Made by a program: the position numbers and the translations under genes
The notes under the pieces: generated by a model
Seen by the model: only the letters and a program-made list of their open reading frames with translations
Databases searched by the model: none
What the model was told of the DNA's origin: nothing
Shown: one piece after another, positions 1 through 10,046 of the stretch
How the letters are laid out: every line of letters starts with the position of its first letter
Position numbering within the stretch: position 1 is the first letter of the stretch
From: Candidatus Endomicrobiellum glyptotermitis
GTDB taxonomy: Bacteria; Elusimicrobiota; Endomicrobiia; Endomicrobiales; Endomicrobiaceae
NCBI GenBank assembly: GCA_031267715.1
Contig: JAIRYQ010000002.1
Location: forward strand, 372,001-436,000
DNA length: 64,000 bases
Direction: 5' to 3'

Positions 1-1461
1 TCCTAAAATTCCTGATTCATCAAAACTCTTTTTCAATTTTGACATTTCTTTAAAACCTCTCTTGCCAAGCATTTTTTTTAAGAAAATATGTTTAAGTTTT
101 CCTATTCCGTGTTCTGCTGAAACCGTTCCACCAATGTCAATAGTTTTTTGAGCAATATCAGAACAAATATACATACATTGCTTATATTCTTTTTCATTTG
201 AGGCTAGAATATTTGTATGTAAATGACTTTCACCTATATGTCCAAAAGTCAAATTAAAAACACCCATTCTTTTAAACTTTTTATCACAAAAATCAATAAT
301 TGTAAGCAATTTATCTTCCGGAACTGCAAAGTCTGTACCAATTTTTGGGAGATTATTCTTTCTAACTATTTCATTTACACGCTCTGGAATTCTATGTCTA
401 AAAACTCTAAGTTTTTCCTGCTGTGCTAAATTTGAAGCAAACCAAATTTTTTCTAAATCAATACCACTATCATCCATCACTTCAATCCATTTTTTCATTA
501 AAATATCAGAATTATTTTCATAGATATCCTGCTCAAACATAACACCACCCACAACGTTCTCAAGTATAGCAGGATAATCACTTTTTACAATAGACAATGC
601 ATTCTTGTCAAAATATTCCAAAGACATCACGTTAATTGCATTTCTTACATTTCCGCATTTTGACATTTTAGAGATACTTTTTATTTTACACACAAATTCA
701 TATAATCTATTGAGACTATCGAAGAATATAATGCCACCAAAAACTTCTTTAAAATGAGGAATAAGTTTGAGAACAGCCTCAACAATAACACAGAGGGTAC
801 CCTCTGATCCAATCAGAACATCTACTAAATCGGCTCTTTGGCGATTGTAGTATCCTGCGGCATTTTTTACATTAGGCAAGCAGTATTTCGGAAGCATCAC
901 ACGCTTTTTATTTTTGTTTGTGTCAAAAATTATTTCGCCGCTTTTATTCGCAAAATACCTCCCCCTTTCGAAGCAACCTTGAGAACCATCTGAAAAAACA
1001 ACTTTTAAAGCCATAACATAATCTCTTGTAACGCCAAACTTAAAACCCCTCCCCCCAGAAGCATTAGTGGATATATTACCTCCTATAGACGCACTTTGCT
1101 CTGTAGGATCTGGTGGGTACATCCATCCCTTTTCAAAAGCCTTTAGTTTTATATCACGGATTTTCGCTCCTGCTTGAACAACAATTAAAGCATTATTATC
1201 ATTTATTTCATTTATTTCACTGATCTTATTTAGTTTCTCCAAAGATAACACACTTCCGCCAAAAGCAAGCCCAGAAGCAGTATTTCCAGTAAGCGCCCCT
1301 ACAATAGTCACAGGTGTTCTTGATTTAGACATCTCAATGAGAAACTCACAAATATCACATTCATTTTCAGCTATCGCAACAAAATCAGCACTAGAGCCTA
1401 TAACCCCTGAACTATCTTCAAAATAATTTTTAATTGTATTTTTATCGCTTTTTATTATCAC
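1..1461 (-). CDS. FAD-linked oxidase, GlcD/D-lactate dehydrogenase family (3' end outside window)
   Basis: Flavin-dependent 2-hydroxyacid oxidase (glycolate or D-lactate type). The frame stays open for 487 codons from a GTG at 1461 to the window edge, so the C-terminus is missing. The start is fixed by an in-frame TAG four codons upstream; a weak AGGA precedes it. The N-terminal FAD-binding (PCMH) domain shows PPDPTEQSASIGGNISTNAS near residue 116. The C-terminal oxidase domain shows GHIGESHLH near 407 and AEHGIGK near 449, both typical of GlcD and Dld. No partner subunit (GlcE/GlcF) is seen upstream, where 1.8 kb of decayed sequence lies. The exact substrate cannot be told from sequence. No frameshift is visible in the part present. 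Confidence 0.85.
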   Translation of the reverse strand, partial: MIIKSDKNTIKNYFEDSSGVIGSSADFVAIAENECDICEFLIEMSKSRTPVTIVGALTGNTASGLAFGGSVLSLEKLNKISEINEINDNNALIVVQAGAKIRDIKLKAFEKGWMYPPDPTEQSASIGGNISTNASGGRGFKFGVTRDYVMALKVVFSDGSQGCFERGRYFANKSGEIIFDTNKNKKRVMLPKYCLPNVKNAAGYYNRQRADLVDVLIGSEGTLCVIVEAVLKLIPHFKEVFGGIIFFDSLNRLYEFVCKIKSISKMSKCGNVRNAINVMSLEYFDKNALSIVKSDYPAILENVVGGVMFEQDIYENNSDILMKKWIEVMDDSGIDLEKIWFASNLAQQEKLRVFRHRIPERVNEIVRKNNLPKIGTDFAVPEDKLLTIIDFCDKKFKRMGVFNLTFGHIGESHLHTNILASNEKEYKQCMYICSDIAQKTIDIGGTVSAEHGIGKLKHIFLKKMLGKRGFKEMSKLKKSFDESGILG

Positions 1462-3264
1462 ACTATTATCCTAAAACACTTCTCAAAATATGCTATATCT
1501 ACTTATACATATTGAAACATATAACACCATTGGTATGATTCTCCAAAACAATAGAAAATTTTAAAAGCTCGCAAATTTTTTCTGTACACCTATGTTTAGA
1601 AAGGCACATGGCACCTTTTTATATAGATGTTTTAATTGATCTGATTACTTGAGAAAATGATAATGTTTGTGAAATGTACATATATGCAGCATGTCAAGCA
1701 ATCATTCTGAAAATCTCACATTTTCCATATAAGGCTAACTACATTCTTCTTTTTGCCTTATATTACCATTTATCTCACTCTTTGCTTTGTGCACATCATT
1801 AGCTTTGCACCATAGATCCATATCTGTTATGGGGGATTAATTATACTATACGGATAGTCAAAATACACAGTAGATTGCAAACAAATTACTACGAAACACC
1901 GAAAATACTTTATTTCCAAGCGTGTGCCCGAGCCGCACACAAAAACAAACACGTTTACTTGTTACGCTGAAAATCGTTCACTTTACGACCGCCCTCCATC
2001 TAACACCAAATACTAGGCGGTTATTTTCTTTTGTCAAAAAAAAATAATTCACCACAATCTATACTTTGAAATATATCGCCACACACATAGTGTCGTCTCA
2101 CGTTATCAGATAATCTCCACATCTGCTGGAACATTTAAAGAAGTGCTGATGAATTTGTTTTTCGCGGTTTTCTTGCGACAAAACCAACAAGGCGAACTCC
2201 CCTCTCTAGAGCACAATCCCAAATATACAATACATATCGGCACTATCCATCGCCAAAAAACATTTATCACATATTTTTGAGATTTTTCAATCTATTTTAC
2301 GATTAGATAAAATTATACAACATTACACATCTCCATTCTCATCTTTCTAACGGTATAAGTAAAAATCTCGACGTTGCAGAAGAACTGTATTCTAGTATTT
2401 TTCTTTCGACGTTGTTTGTATTTATTTAAAAACCGCGTATGGCTTTTGTGGGGGCACAGTGCCGTTGTTTTTTATACCCCCCCCCACACAAACTTAGCAA
2501 TGCAATGAATTTAAATGCTCTACATATTTGATTTACACCTTACAACCATTCCACAGTACTCTCATATTCTTTATCTTAGAAATTGGTAGATCATTTTCAT
2601 TCATCAAATAAGCAAAAGTAAAAAACGCCAAGAATTATAACTATCTATTTTAATTGCCATCGAATTGCTGTCGCTTATATTATGCCAATAAGCTCACACT
2701 GCCACTTCTGGAATATAGTTACAAGATTGCTTAATAAAATTTGCCTACTATCTTTTTGGATAACCCCTAATCCAAAACAATCGGTAAAAACTGTTTTAAT
2801 ATTTTTTCGCAAAGCGCTATTCTTAGTTTCCTACTTTATCACGGATAAACTACGATTAGCTAGTTAACGCAATACCTATATCAATTATACACGGATTACA
2901 CAATACTCGCATACTTACTTAGATGTTGTATAAAAAAAATTCGTTTCTTCTTCACACACACCGTCATTAGCTAGGAGGAACTGCGGTCACAACATCGTTC
3001 ATCCGTACGTTTTATCACCTTTTAACCTCTCCCAACTACTCAAGACTTTACTCAAACAACCGGGTTTTGCCACAAACTATTATCCCCCAGATTTGCTTTT
3101 AACTTCTGCGGATTATGTTTGGTCCTTTTTTTAAACTATTGGCATAGAGGCTCACACCCTAGACTTGTTTTGCTGCTACGGTTCGCAAACACTACGGCTA
3201 CAAAAACCCATACTGTTTTTTGAGTATATTCAACAGAATTCATTCATTTCATTGTTTTCTCATA
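1462..3264. other. Decayed non-coding stretch between pheT and the FAD oxidase
   Basis: About 1.8 kb with no open frame longer than about 60 codons that resembles a protein and no tRNA. Minus-strand translation gives short protein-like runs broken by stops, which I could not assign. It contains a C9 run (2477-2485), a nested inverted repeat (2447-2488) and a GC-rich hairpin at 1922-1940 (GTGTGC/GCACAC arms). Best explained as one or more strongly eroded genes. A TTGACA box occurs on the minus strand near 2033 but lacks a convincing -10 box. Confidence 0.6.
2447..2488. repeat. Nested inverted repeat with C9 run
   Basis: Arms TGTGGGGG (2447-2454) and CCCCCACA (2481-2488) can pair over a loop that itself begins with the perfect palindrome GGCACAGTGCC (2453-2463). 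The right arm is part of a run of nine C (2477-2485). No T-run follows, so it is not a standard terminator. Role unknown. Confidence 0.5.
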
Positions 3265-5643
3265 TTATTGTCTTAACTCAAGACCTAATTTAACATAGAG
3301 TTTGTCTAACAACGCCATCATATTCTCATTAACTTCTTTATCAGTTAACGTCTTCTCATCATTCTTATAAAATAATCTAAACGAATAACTAATTTTATTT
3401 TCGCCAAATTTAAATTTATCGGAATATGCTGAAAACAGCGAATATTTCCTCAAAATATTACCAGATCTCATAAAAATTTTAATAATTTTTTCTATTTCTG
3501 AAAATTGTAAATTTTTATCAGCAATGACTGAAATATCTCTTTTCACCACAGGAAGCCTAGAATAGGCTTTATAAATAGATTTTTTTTGGAAGTGAACGCT
3601 ATTATTATCGAATAAATCTAAATTAATCTCAAAATAGAATATATCCTCTTTAATATCGTTAGTTATCGTCGGATTTAAAATGCCAAATTGTCCTACAGAT
3701 TTTTCTTCAAAAACAACACTCGCAGTTTGCCCAGAGTGATAATAATTTTTAGGATTCAAATTTTCCGTAATTCCAAATTCGTTAGAAAGCAAAATATTTC
3801 TTACTACTCCAGCACCAAAGTAAAAATCGTACTTTGGAACAATTTTTTGCTCTAACCACTTCCACCACTCTTCCCAAATTTTACCCCACATTATGATTGC
3901 AAAAGTCTTCTTCTCTCCATATCTGGCAAAAATTCTCCCATACTCAAAAAAAGCCACTCTTTCACAACCATAACTAATATTAAGCAATAAATTTTTATAT
4001 AATGCGGGCAACAAAGACGGTCTTAAAACCTCGTTTTCTTTTGATATAGGATTTGTTATCCTATAAAAATAATCCAAACCAAATTTTTTCAATTCGTCGA
4101 TTTCTAAAAAACTATAATTTAAGACTTCATTGAACCCAAGTCCGTTTAATTTAGTTCTAAAATCTTCAACAATAGCAGGAAGAAACAAATTGTTAGACTG
4201 GCATATGGAAATACCGTTTTTTCTATGGTTAAAAAGAGTTGGAATAAAGTCATAGCCCTTAATTCTTGCAATCTCTTCAATTAAATCTACTTCTATTTTT
4301 ATATCATTTCGCCATGACGGAATAGTGCACAAAACTATTTCACTTTTTAATTGTAAACTCATGCCTAAAAACTTTAAAATTTCTATTACCTCATCTTTCT
4401 TAATATCATAACCTAAAATCTTTGATACTCTTCTAAATCTTAGACCTACACTTGTCCTTTCATATTTAATGTTTTGCAAGTCCTGCCTAGCTTTTATTGC
4501 ACCACCGGCAACTTCAACTATTAAGTTTGCGGCTCTCCAAGATGCAAGTTCAGTAATATCCCATCCTAAACCTCTTTCAAACCTATAAGAAGAATCACTT
4601 GAAAGATTTAATTTTCTTGAGGCTTTTCTTACTAAATCTGCGTTAAAAATTGCACTTTCTAAAAATATATCTTCAGTTTTTTCATCGACGCAAGAATATT
4701 TTCCGCCCATTATTCCAGCAATTGCGACAGGCTTTTCAACATCAGCTATTACAATCGTTTCGGAATCAAGTCTATATTTCTTACCATTTAAGGCAACTAT
4801 AGCTTCATCATCGCAAGATCTTCTAACAAAAATCATTTTAGAATCAAGCTTTTTTACATCAAAAACATGTAACGGTTGCCCTAGTTCAATCATAACATAG
4901 TTGGCTATATCAACAATATTATTAATAGATCTTATCCCATTCTTTTCTAAAGCATTTGTAATCCATGCAGGTGAAGGACACACCTTAACATCAGATATAA
5001 GCATGCCTATATAACGCGGGCATAAATCAGGCGCTGCTTTGACACAATCTAAATTTGGAACATTAAAAGTTTTTATTGCTGGGTAAGACACTGCTTTTCG
5101 TATCTTTGCACCTATTTCTCGAGCAATCCCTAAATGACTCAAACAATCGCCTCTATTAATTGCCACTTCTACTTCAAGGACTGAATCATCAATTCCCAAA
5201 ACTTTTTCAAGACCAATGCCTATTTGTGTGTCTTTATCAAGAGTTAAAATCCCGTTAGATCTTTTTTTTAGCCCAAGCTCAGACTCAGAGCATATCATAC
5301 CTTCAGAATCTTCACCTCTTATCTTAACTCTTTTTATTTTAACATTTCCTGGTAATATAGCTCCAATTTTTGCAAGAGGAACAATCTGCCCTAAAGAAAT
5401 GTTCTCTGCTCCACATACTATCGAATAATTATTTAGCCCATCAGTTACTTTACACAGAAAAAGTTTATTTGCAAAAGGATGCTTTTGTACATCCAAAACT
5501 TTTACTGTAACAACATTACTCCAACAATATTCTCTTGAAACAACAGAGGCTTCTATCCCTACAGACGTAAGAACAGACGCAAGTTTTTGTGGACCAAACT
5601 CGAAATCTATAAACTTTTTAAGCCAATTGTACGATACTCTCAC
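3265..5643 (-). CDS. pheT: Phenylalanine-tRNA ligase beta subunit
   Basis: Beta subunit of the alpha2-beta2 phenylalanyl-tRNA synthetase, which charges tRNA-Phe in the cytoplasm. About 792 residues, full length for the bacterial form: N-terminal tRNA-binding (EMAP/OB) domain near residues 40-150, B3/B4 editing core, B5 domain, catalytic-like core and the C-terminal ferredoxin-fold anticodon-binding domain (RLPVVKRDIS near 690). An ATG lies 11 codons upstream at 5676, but the GTG at 5643 is preceded at good spacing by GAAGGA and gives the usual start VRVSYNWLK, so GTG is chosen. It follows pheS by 65 bases, forming the usual pheST pair. Confidence 0.95.
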   Translation of the reverse strand: MRVSYNWLKKFIDFEFGPQKLASVLTSVGIEASVVSREYCWSNVVTVKVLDVQKHPFANKLFLCKVTDGLNNYSIVCGAENISLGQIVPLAKIGAILPGNVKIKRVKIRGEDSEGMICSESELGLKKRSNGILTLDKDTQIGIGLEKVLGIDDSVLEVEVAINRGDCLSHLGIAREIGAKIRKAVSYPAIKTFNVPNLDCVKAAPDLCPRYIGMLISDVKVCPSPAWITNALEKNGIRSINNIVDIANYVMIELGQPLHVFDVKKLDSKMIFVRRSCDDEAIVALNGKKYRLDSETIVIADVEKPVAIAGIMGGKYSCVDEKTEDIFLESAIFNADLVRKASRKLNLSSDSSYRFERGLGWDITELASWRAANLIVEVAGGAIKARQDLQNIKYERTSVGLRFRRVSKILGYDIKKDEVIEILKFLGMSLQLKSEIVLCTIPSWRNDIKIEVDLIEEIARIKGYDFIPTLFNHRKNGISICQSNNLFLPAIVEDFRTKLNGLGFNEVLNYSFLEIDELKKFGLDYFYRITNPISKENEVLRPSLLPALYKNLLLNISYGCERVAFFEYGRIFARYGEKKTFAIIMWGKIWEEWWKWLEQKIVPKYDFYFGAGVVRNILLSNEFGITENLNPKNYYHSGQTASVVFEEKSVGQFGILNPTITNDIKEDIFYFEINLDLFDNNSVHFQKKSIYKAYSRLPVVKRDISVIADKNLQFSEIEKIIKIFMRSGNILRKYSLFSAYSDKFKFGENKISYSFRLFYKNDEKTLTDKEVNENMMALLDKLYVKLGLELRQ

Positions 5644-5708
5644 TTTTGTTGATCCTTCACAAAGCAATTTAACCATATCCTAATCAAGCAATTACACGGA
5701 ATTGCGTT

Positions 5709-6728
5709 TTAAAATTGCTTTAAAAATCTTAAATCATTTTCATAAAACAATCGTATATCATCTATCCCATATTTCAACATTGCAATTCTCTCAACTCCTA
5801 TGCCAAAAGCATAACCACTATATAGTTCAGGATCATAATTCACAGATTTTAAAACATTCGGATGCACTATACCACAACCCAACATCTCAATCCACCCTAA
5901 ATTTTTACACACCCTACAACCACTACCTTTACAAAAAAGACACTTAACATCAACCTCGGCAGATGGCTCTGTAAACTGAAAGTGTGATGGTCTAAAACGT
6001 ATACATGGCTCATAACAGAAAAAAATATGTATAAATTTAGTTAATATTATTTTTAAATCTAAAAGCGTTACATTTTTATCTACCCTAAGTCCCTCAATTT
6101 GATGAAAAGTTGAAGAATGTGAAGCATCTGAAGCCTCGTTTCTATAAACTCTCCCAGGAACAACAACTTTTAGTGGTGGCTTTAGTTTTTCCATAACGCG
6201 AATTTGCCCCGGAGAAGTATGGGTTCTTAGCAATCTTTCAGTGCCATCAAGGTAAAAAGTATCTTGCACGTCTTTAGCAGGATGATTTTCAGGTATATTT
6301 AATGCTTCAAAATTATACCAGTCAGTTTCTATTTCAGGTCCTTCAGCAATCGAAAAACCAAGTGATTTAAAAGCCAATATCATATCTTGCATAGTTTGTA
6401 CAATGGGATGAAAACTTCCTTTTGAAAATGGAAAATAAAAAATCGGGGAAAAATTCAATTTCTCTTTCTGCATTTTTTGGACAAGTAAAGCTTTTTTGAA
6501 ACCTTCTTTCCTCTTTTCAATTTCGCTTTCAAGAATAGTTTTAGCTTTATTCGCTTCAAAACCTATTTTTTTTCTGTCTTCAATGGAGTAATGCAATAAA
6601 GATTTTAAAATTTTCGTCAAAATCCCGTTTTTACCCAAATACTCTGACTTTACAATTTTAAGCATTTCAATATCAGAGTTTTTTATCCTTTTCATCGCTT
6701 CATTAACAATCTGATTCATATTATCCAT
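5709..6728 (-). CDS. pheS: Phenylalanine-tRNA ligase alpha subunit
   Basis: Catalytic alpha subunit of phenylalanyl-tRNA synthetase, a class II enzyme. 339 residues, normal length. The N-terminal coiled-coil tRNA-binding arm (about 1-90) is followed by the catalytic domain with class II motif 2 ([20 protein letters not shown] near 200) and motif 3 ([14 protein letters not shown] near 315). A cysteine-rich insert ([12 protein letters not shown] near 265) is seen in some bacterial PheS and could bind zinc. ATG start with GAGG upstream. It lies about 1 kb downstream of rplT; infC-rpmI-rplT-pheS-pheT is a known bacterial gene order, here interrupted by a broken gene. Confidence 0.95.
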   Translation of the reverse strand: MDNMNQIVNEAMKRIKNSDIEMLKIVKSEYLGKNGILTKILKSLLHYSIEDRKKIGFEANKAKTILESEIEKRKEGFKKALLVQKMQKEKLNFSPIFYFPFSKGSFHPIVQTMQDMILAFKSLGFSIAEGPEIETDWYNFEALNIPENHPAKDVQDTFYLDGTERLLRTHTSPGQIRVMEKLKPPLKVVVPGRVYRNEASDASHSSTFHQIEGLRVDKNVTLLDLKIILTKFIHIFFCYEPCIRFRPSHFQFTEPSAEVDVKCLFCKGSGCRVCKNLGWIEMLGCGIVHPNVLKSVNYDPELYSGYAFGIGVERIAMLKYGIDDIRLFYENDLRFLKQF

Positions 6729-7019
6729 TAAGAAAAAGAATCCTCAAATTTATAGTTTTATATATTGGGGCAAAATTCAGCTCTAAATACCTACTGACTT
6801 ATTGACACTGTTTCTTATATTTTACAATCAGGATTAACAGATAATGTGTATGTGTGCTCTCACGACACACACTTTTCCCTTACTTCCAAGTTAAGTTTGA
6901 GCTCTTATTTATAAAACCTACACTAGTAAGCTTCCGCATTTTATTGGATTCATTTTCAAAACCCTTTTAACTCAATCGAAACAGTATTTTTTATATCTTC
7001 ACTTTTTATTAACTGTCAT
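6729..7019. other. Spacer between broken ktrA-like gene and pheS
   Basis: About 290 bases upstream of pheS. It holds the ribosome binding region of pheS but no clear promoter, no RNA gene and no recognisable protein remnant. Confidence 0.4.
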
Positions 7020-7385
7020 TCACATATTTTTAAGCTTTGCTAAAGTTTCTTCTAAACCCATAGCAATAAAAATATAGCTCTTTTGATTAATTTCGTTATC
7101 AGATCCAGGTAAACATATCCGCCTCCTCTTTTATATCAAATAGCACCTTGTCCATTTTTTTTCACTAAAAACAGGAATTTATTTGCATATCCGAAATTCC
7201 TTATAGCCTTTCCAAAAACTTCTTTCGGCACTACTTTTTACTTCAACTAAATCATAATCTTTTGAAAGATTTGTCTGTTCTATGATATTTGGCGTTACTG
7301 CATATGTATCTACAAAATTTTTTACACTTTCAAATTCTGGATAGAGACTATATTGTTTTACACCAAAGTTTTACTAAAACTTTTA
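7020..7385 (-). pseudogene. Broken TrkA/KtrA-type potassium uptake regulatory protein
   Basis: Minus-strand translation in more than one frame gives the C-terminal half of an RCK protein. One segment reads YPEFESVKNF, then PNIIEQTNLSKDYDLVEVK, which matches the KtrA/TrkA region around 'HPE...ENVLNYIDLSDEYSIVE'. After stops and a frameshift, another segment reads ICLPGSDNEINQKS, then IFIAMGLEETLAKLKN, which matches the end of the TrkA-C domain. The NAD-binding N-terminal half is missing. The living family gates KtrB/TrkH potassium channels. The remnant lies between rplT and pheS and cannot encode a working protein. Confidence 0.65.
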
Positions 7386-7770
7386 AATATGCCTAAAAAC
7401 AAAATAAGCGCAGAAGTGTAACGGTCGCTGGCACATAAGAAAACAACGCACGCGCACAGAAAAATGTAAACACTAATTATAAAAAATCAAAATCTACCAA
7501 AAACAGCTAAAAACGAAATTACATAAATTGAAACAAAACATGCACCCTACAACTCCAAACTACAAATAAAGAAAATAACTATTTGACAAAATCTTGAACA
7601 TAGCATTCACCAATATTTACCACTAAAAGTCCAGTAACACGGACATCTGAAATATACGTAAACAGATTTACAATAAGAGAAAACTCACAAAAATACGCAC
7701 AACAGACAAAGATAAAAGTGTTATCCCAATCATTGCAAGTCCAAGAAAAAAATAATAGTGTTTAAAATAT
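7386..7770 (-). other. Decayed stretch with one hydrophobic remnant
   Basis: Between the ktrA-like remnant and rplT. Just after the rplT stop the minus strand can encode YFFLGLAMIGITLLSLSV, a probable former membrane segment, followed by stops. It could be the start of a KtrB/TrkH-type membrane subunit that once preceded the KtrA-like gene, but this is a guess from position and hydrophobicity. No other feature seen. Confidence 0.35.
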
Positions 7771-8118
7771 CTATACAGTCTTTGAAATTTCAATTAGTTG
7801 TCTAAATACAGAGTTATCATTCACAGCCATTTCTGCAAGCATCTTTCTATCTATTAGTATATTGGCTCTTCTGAGTCCTGCAATAAATCTATTGTACGAA
7901 ATTCCTTCTTCTCTCACTGCAGCATTGAGACGAACTATCCAAAGAGTTCTAAAATTTGCCTTATTATCTTTTCTTCCTGTATAAGCATAACTAAGAGATT
8001 TTTCTACCTGTTGAATTACCATCCTCCAACGATTTTTCTTTGCTGCATAAGATCCCTTTGCAAACCTAAATATTTTTTTCTTTCTTTGCCTTGTATACAC
8101 GACACTCTTAGCACGCAT
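7771..8118 (-). CDS. rplT: 50S ribosomal protein L20
   Basis: Large-subunit protein needed early in 23S rRNA assembly. 115 residues from the ATG at 8118, normal length. It has the basic N-terminus (MRAKSVVYTRQRKKK) and the conserved RWRMVIQQVEKSLSYAYTGR region. The frame runs seven codons further upstream, but AAGGGG sits seven bases before the inner ATG, which also gives the standard L20 N-terminus. It follows rpmI by 29 bases in the infC-rpmI-rplT operon, in which L20 often represses its own translation. Confidence 0.96.
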   Translation of the reverse strand: MRAKSVVYTRQRKKKIFRFAKGSYAAKKNRWRMVIQQVEKSLSYAYTGRKDNKANFRTLWIVRLNAAVREEGISYNRFIAGLRRANILIDRKMLAEMAVNDNSVFRQLIEISKTV

Positions 8119-8147
8119 ATTAAATCCCCTTGATAACACAAATATCG

Positions 8148-8348
8148 TTAAAAGCTATATGGCATAACCCTCTTCATTATTCTCATATCTGCTTTCATAA
8201 CTATAACAGGCTTCCTAGCTTTTCTATTTTGATCACCAGAATCACCGATCAAAAGATGTCTCTGTCCAGGCTTTTTATATTTAACTTTACCTCTTCCTGT
8301 AATATTAAAACGTTTTTTTGCACCGCTATGCGTCTTCATTTTATACAT
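8148..8348 (-). CDS. rpmI: 50S ribosomal protein L35
   Basis: Small basic large-subunit protein of 66 residues, full length. It starts MYKMKTHSGAKKRFNITGRG, the typical L35 N-terminus, and continues with KPGQRHLL. Located between infC (68 bases upstream) and rplT (29 bases downstream), the usual operon position. An alternative ATG three codons in (MKTHSG) is possible. Confidence 0.95.
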   Translation of the reverse strand: MYKMKTHSGAKKRFNITGRGKVKYKKPGQRHLLIGDSGDQNRKARKPVIVMKADMRIMKRVMPYSF

Positions 8349-8416
8349 ACCACACCTCTCATCGGTACACTATAGTTTTAATACTAGAATTCATCCAACA
8401 TAATAACATTTGCAAC

Positions 8417-8965
8417 TTAAATCTTTTTTACTTTCTTCTTATTAGGTATAAAAATTAAAAACATTCTCGCACCCATTGAAGAAGTTTTTCCTTCAGGCAC
8501 TGCAATATCAGCTAAAGATTCTTTTATCCTGTCCATAATTTTAATACCTAAATCCTTGTGCTGTATCTCTCTTCCAGAAAACATAGTAGTAAGCTGTACT
8601 TTATCTCCACCATCAATAAATTCTCTAGCGCGCTTAATCTTAATTTCTAAATCGTGTTTGCTAATACGAGATCTTATTCTTATTTCTTTAATATGGGAAA
8701 TCCTTTGTTTCTTCTTAGCTTCTCTCTCTTTTCTTTCCATTTCATATTTAAATTTAGAAAAGTTAATTACTTTACACACAGGCGGACTTGCCTGAGGAGA
8801 AACTTCCACCAAATCTAAATCTCTCGTTTGTGCTTTTACTAAAGCGTCAGTAGTCTTAAACACGCCCACCATTGTTCCATCAGAATCAATAAGTCTTACT
8901 TCCGGCACTTTAATAAACTGATTTATACGAAATCTCTTGTTCTCGACAACTCCTCCTCTTGACAT
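8417..8965 (-). CDS. infC: Translation initiation factor IF-3
   Basis: Binds the 30S subunit, prevents subunit joining and checks the initiator tRNA-start codon pairing. 182 residues: N-domain with PEVRLIDSDGTMVGVFKT and the LVEVSPQASPPVCKVINFSK segment, a basic linker (KEREAKKKQRISHIKEIRIR), and the C-domain ending in IPNKKKVKKI. An ATG at 8965 preceded by AAGG is chosen. A second, stronger Shine-Dalgarno-like AGGAGGAG lies inside codons 2-5, but no normal in-frame start codon follows it. First gene of the operon; the leader is about 200 bases. Confidence 0.95.
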   Translation of the reverse strand: MSRGGVVENKRFRINQFIKVPEVRLIDSDGTMVGVFKTTDALVKAQTRDLDLVEVSPQASPPVCKVINFSKFKYEMERKEREAKKKQRISHIKEIRIRSRISKHDLEIKIKRAREFIDGGDKVQLTTMFSGREIQHKDLGIKIMDRIKESLADIAVPEGKTSSMGARMFLIFIPNKKKVKKI

Positions 8966-9168
8966 TAAAATACCTTATTCATGTCAACTTTTTAATAAAA
9001 AAAATCGAGGCGAACCTTATTATTTTACATCGTAGAAATATACTTCAATATATATAACCAAAAAAACTACTTTTACACAAAACCTTCTCCCTTAAACTTA
9101 GGTAAAGGGGAATCATGACGGCTACTTTTTGTTCAACATATGCATTTTCCTAACAGACACCCCCCACA

Positions 9169-9197
9169 AATGTACAATAAGTATCTTTTTTTGTCAA
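9169..9197 (-). promoter_or_regulatory. Sigma-70-type promoter for infC-rpmI-rplT
   Basis: TTGACA (9192-9197) and TACATT (9169-9174) on the minus strand with a 17-base spacer. Transcription would start near 9161, giving an approximately 200-base leader before infC. The leader contains a short CCCTT/AAGGG hairpin near 9090-9110, which may serve ribosomal-protein feedback, as is known for L20 operons. Confidence 0.7.
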
Positions 9198-10046
9198 ACA
9201 AATTTACTAAGCTTGTCGATTTCTATCAGCAATATGAAACAAAAACGCCGCCTTAACCACTCTCTTTTGAATCTTGATAATTTTTTACAGAAAAAAAACC
9301 ACTCTAATCAGTCTTTATCTTGATTTAAGCTGGCATTGCACATGTATACAGGGATGTTATATCCGTCAATCAAGGTTCAAAATGCAACAACAGTGTCTAA
9401 TAATTTTGCTTGCTTCATATATTTCTTTTTATGTAACCACACAGAGTCTCATTTCACAGCGGAGAGGACTTATTTATTACCCTAAGAGGAAATATCCGCG
9501 CAAACTTGGTGGAACTTGTTCGGGAGGAGGAGTAAGAGCCACTAATTTATACTGGATGGAATCCTGTAAACTTACTCTCTCTCTGGAAACACCATTACTT
9601 TAGCACATCATAATACATCGCAGTAAGAAAAAAAATAACCACTACCGGATATTTCACATATCAACAACCTGGTAAACAATACCTATTATTACCGGGCCTG
9701 AGTTTCCGAAGCACAACTCTTGTCTTCTGTTTATGAAAATTCTTACCAACAACATACCAGAGGTATCCATAGTTACCGCGCTATAATAATTTTTGAAATA
9801 CTTATATGCTCCAACAGCGACAACCACCTGTGGGCTGAATAAACAAAGTGACTATAAGAAACTCTTTGTTGTCGATAGATATATTTAACGTATTTATAGC
9901 CTTTAATACATACAACCTTTCCCTTAACAGTCGACACAACAAAGACAAGGTTTTTAAAAAAGCGCGCACTCTTTTATACAAAAAGCCCACTCAAAGACTA
10001 CAATCAAGCCTTAAAACTCAGTATTAACAACGTGAAGTGCCTATTA
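9198..10046. other. Decayed stretch upstream of infC promoter
   Basis: About 850 bases without a credible gene. Minus-strand frames near 9840-9990 give VVSTVKGKVVCIKGYKYVK, vaguely like a FecR-type domain, and near 9640 a hydrophobic run (VVVIFFLTAMYYDVL). Stops and frame changes interrupt both. I cannot name a parent gene. The 109-codon plus-strand frame at 9274-9603 looks like no protein family and is probably chance. Confidence 0.45.

Noticed and set aside
1922-1940. GC-rich hairpin GTGTGC/GCACAC as a terminator
   Set aside because: On the minus strand the T-rich run precedes rather than follows the hairpin, and on the plus strand it is followed by A.
2682-2867. 61-codon plus-strand open frame in the 1462-3264 spacer
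   Set aside because: No family resemblance, no ribosome site, wrong strand; chance frame.
9274-9603. 109-codon plus-strand open frame
   Set aside because: Composition and sequence look like no protein; opposite strand to every other gene; no ribosome site. Most likely chance in decayed DNA.
9640-9990. FecR-like or protease-like remnants (VVSTVKGKVVCIKGY; GNSGPVIIGIVY)
   Set aside because: Short motif-like runs in different frames with stops; similarity could be chance.
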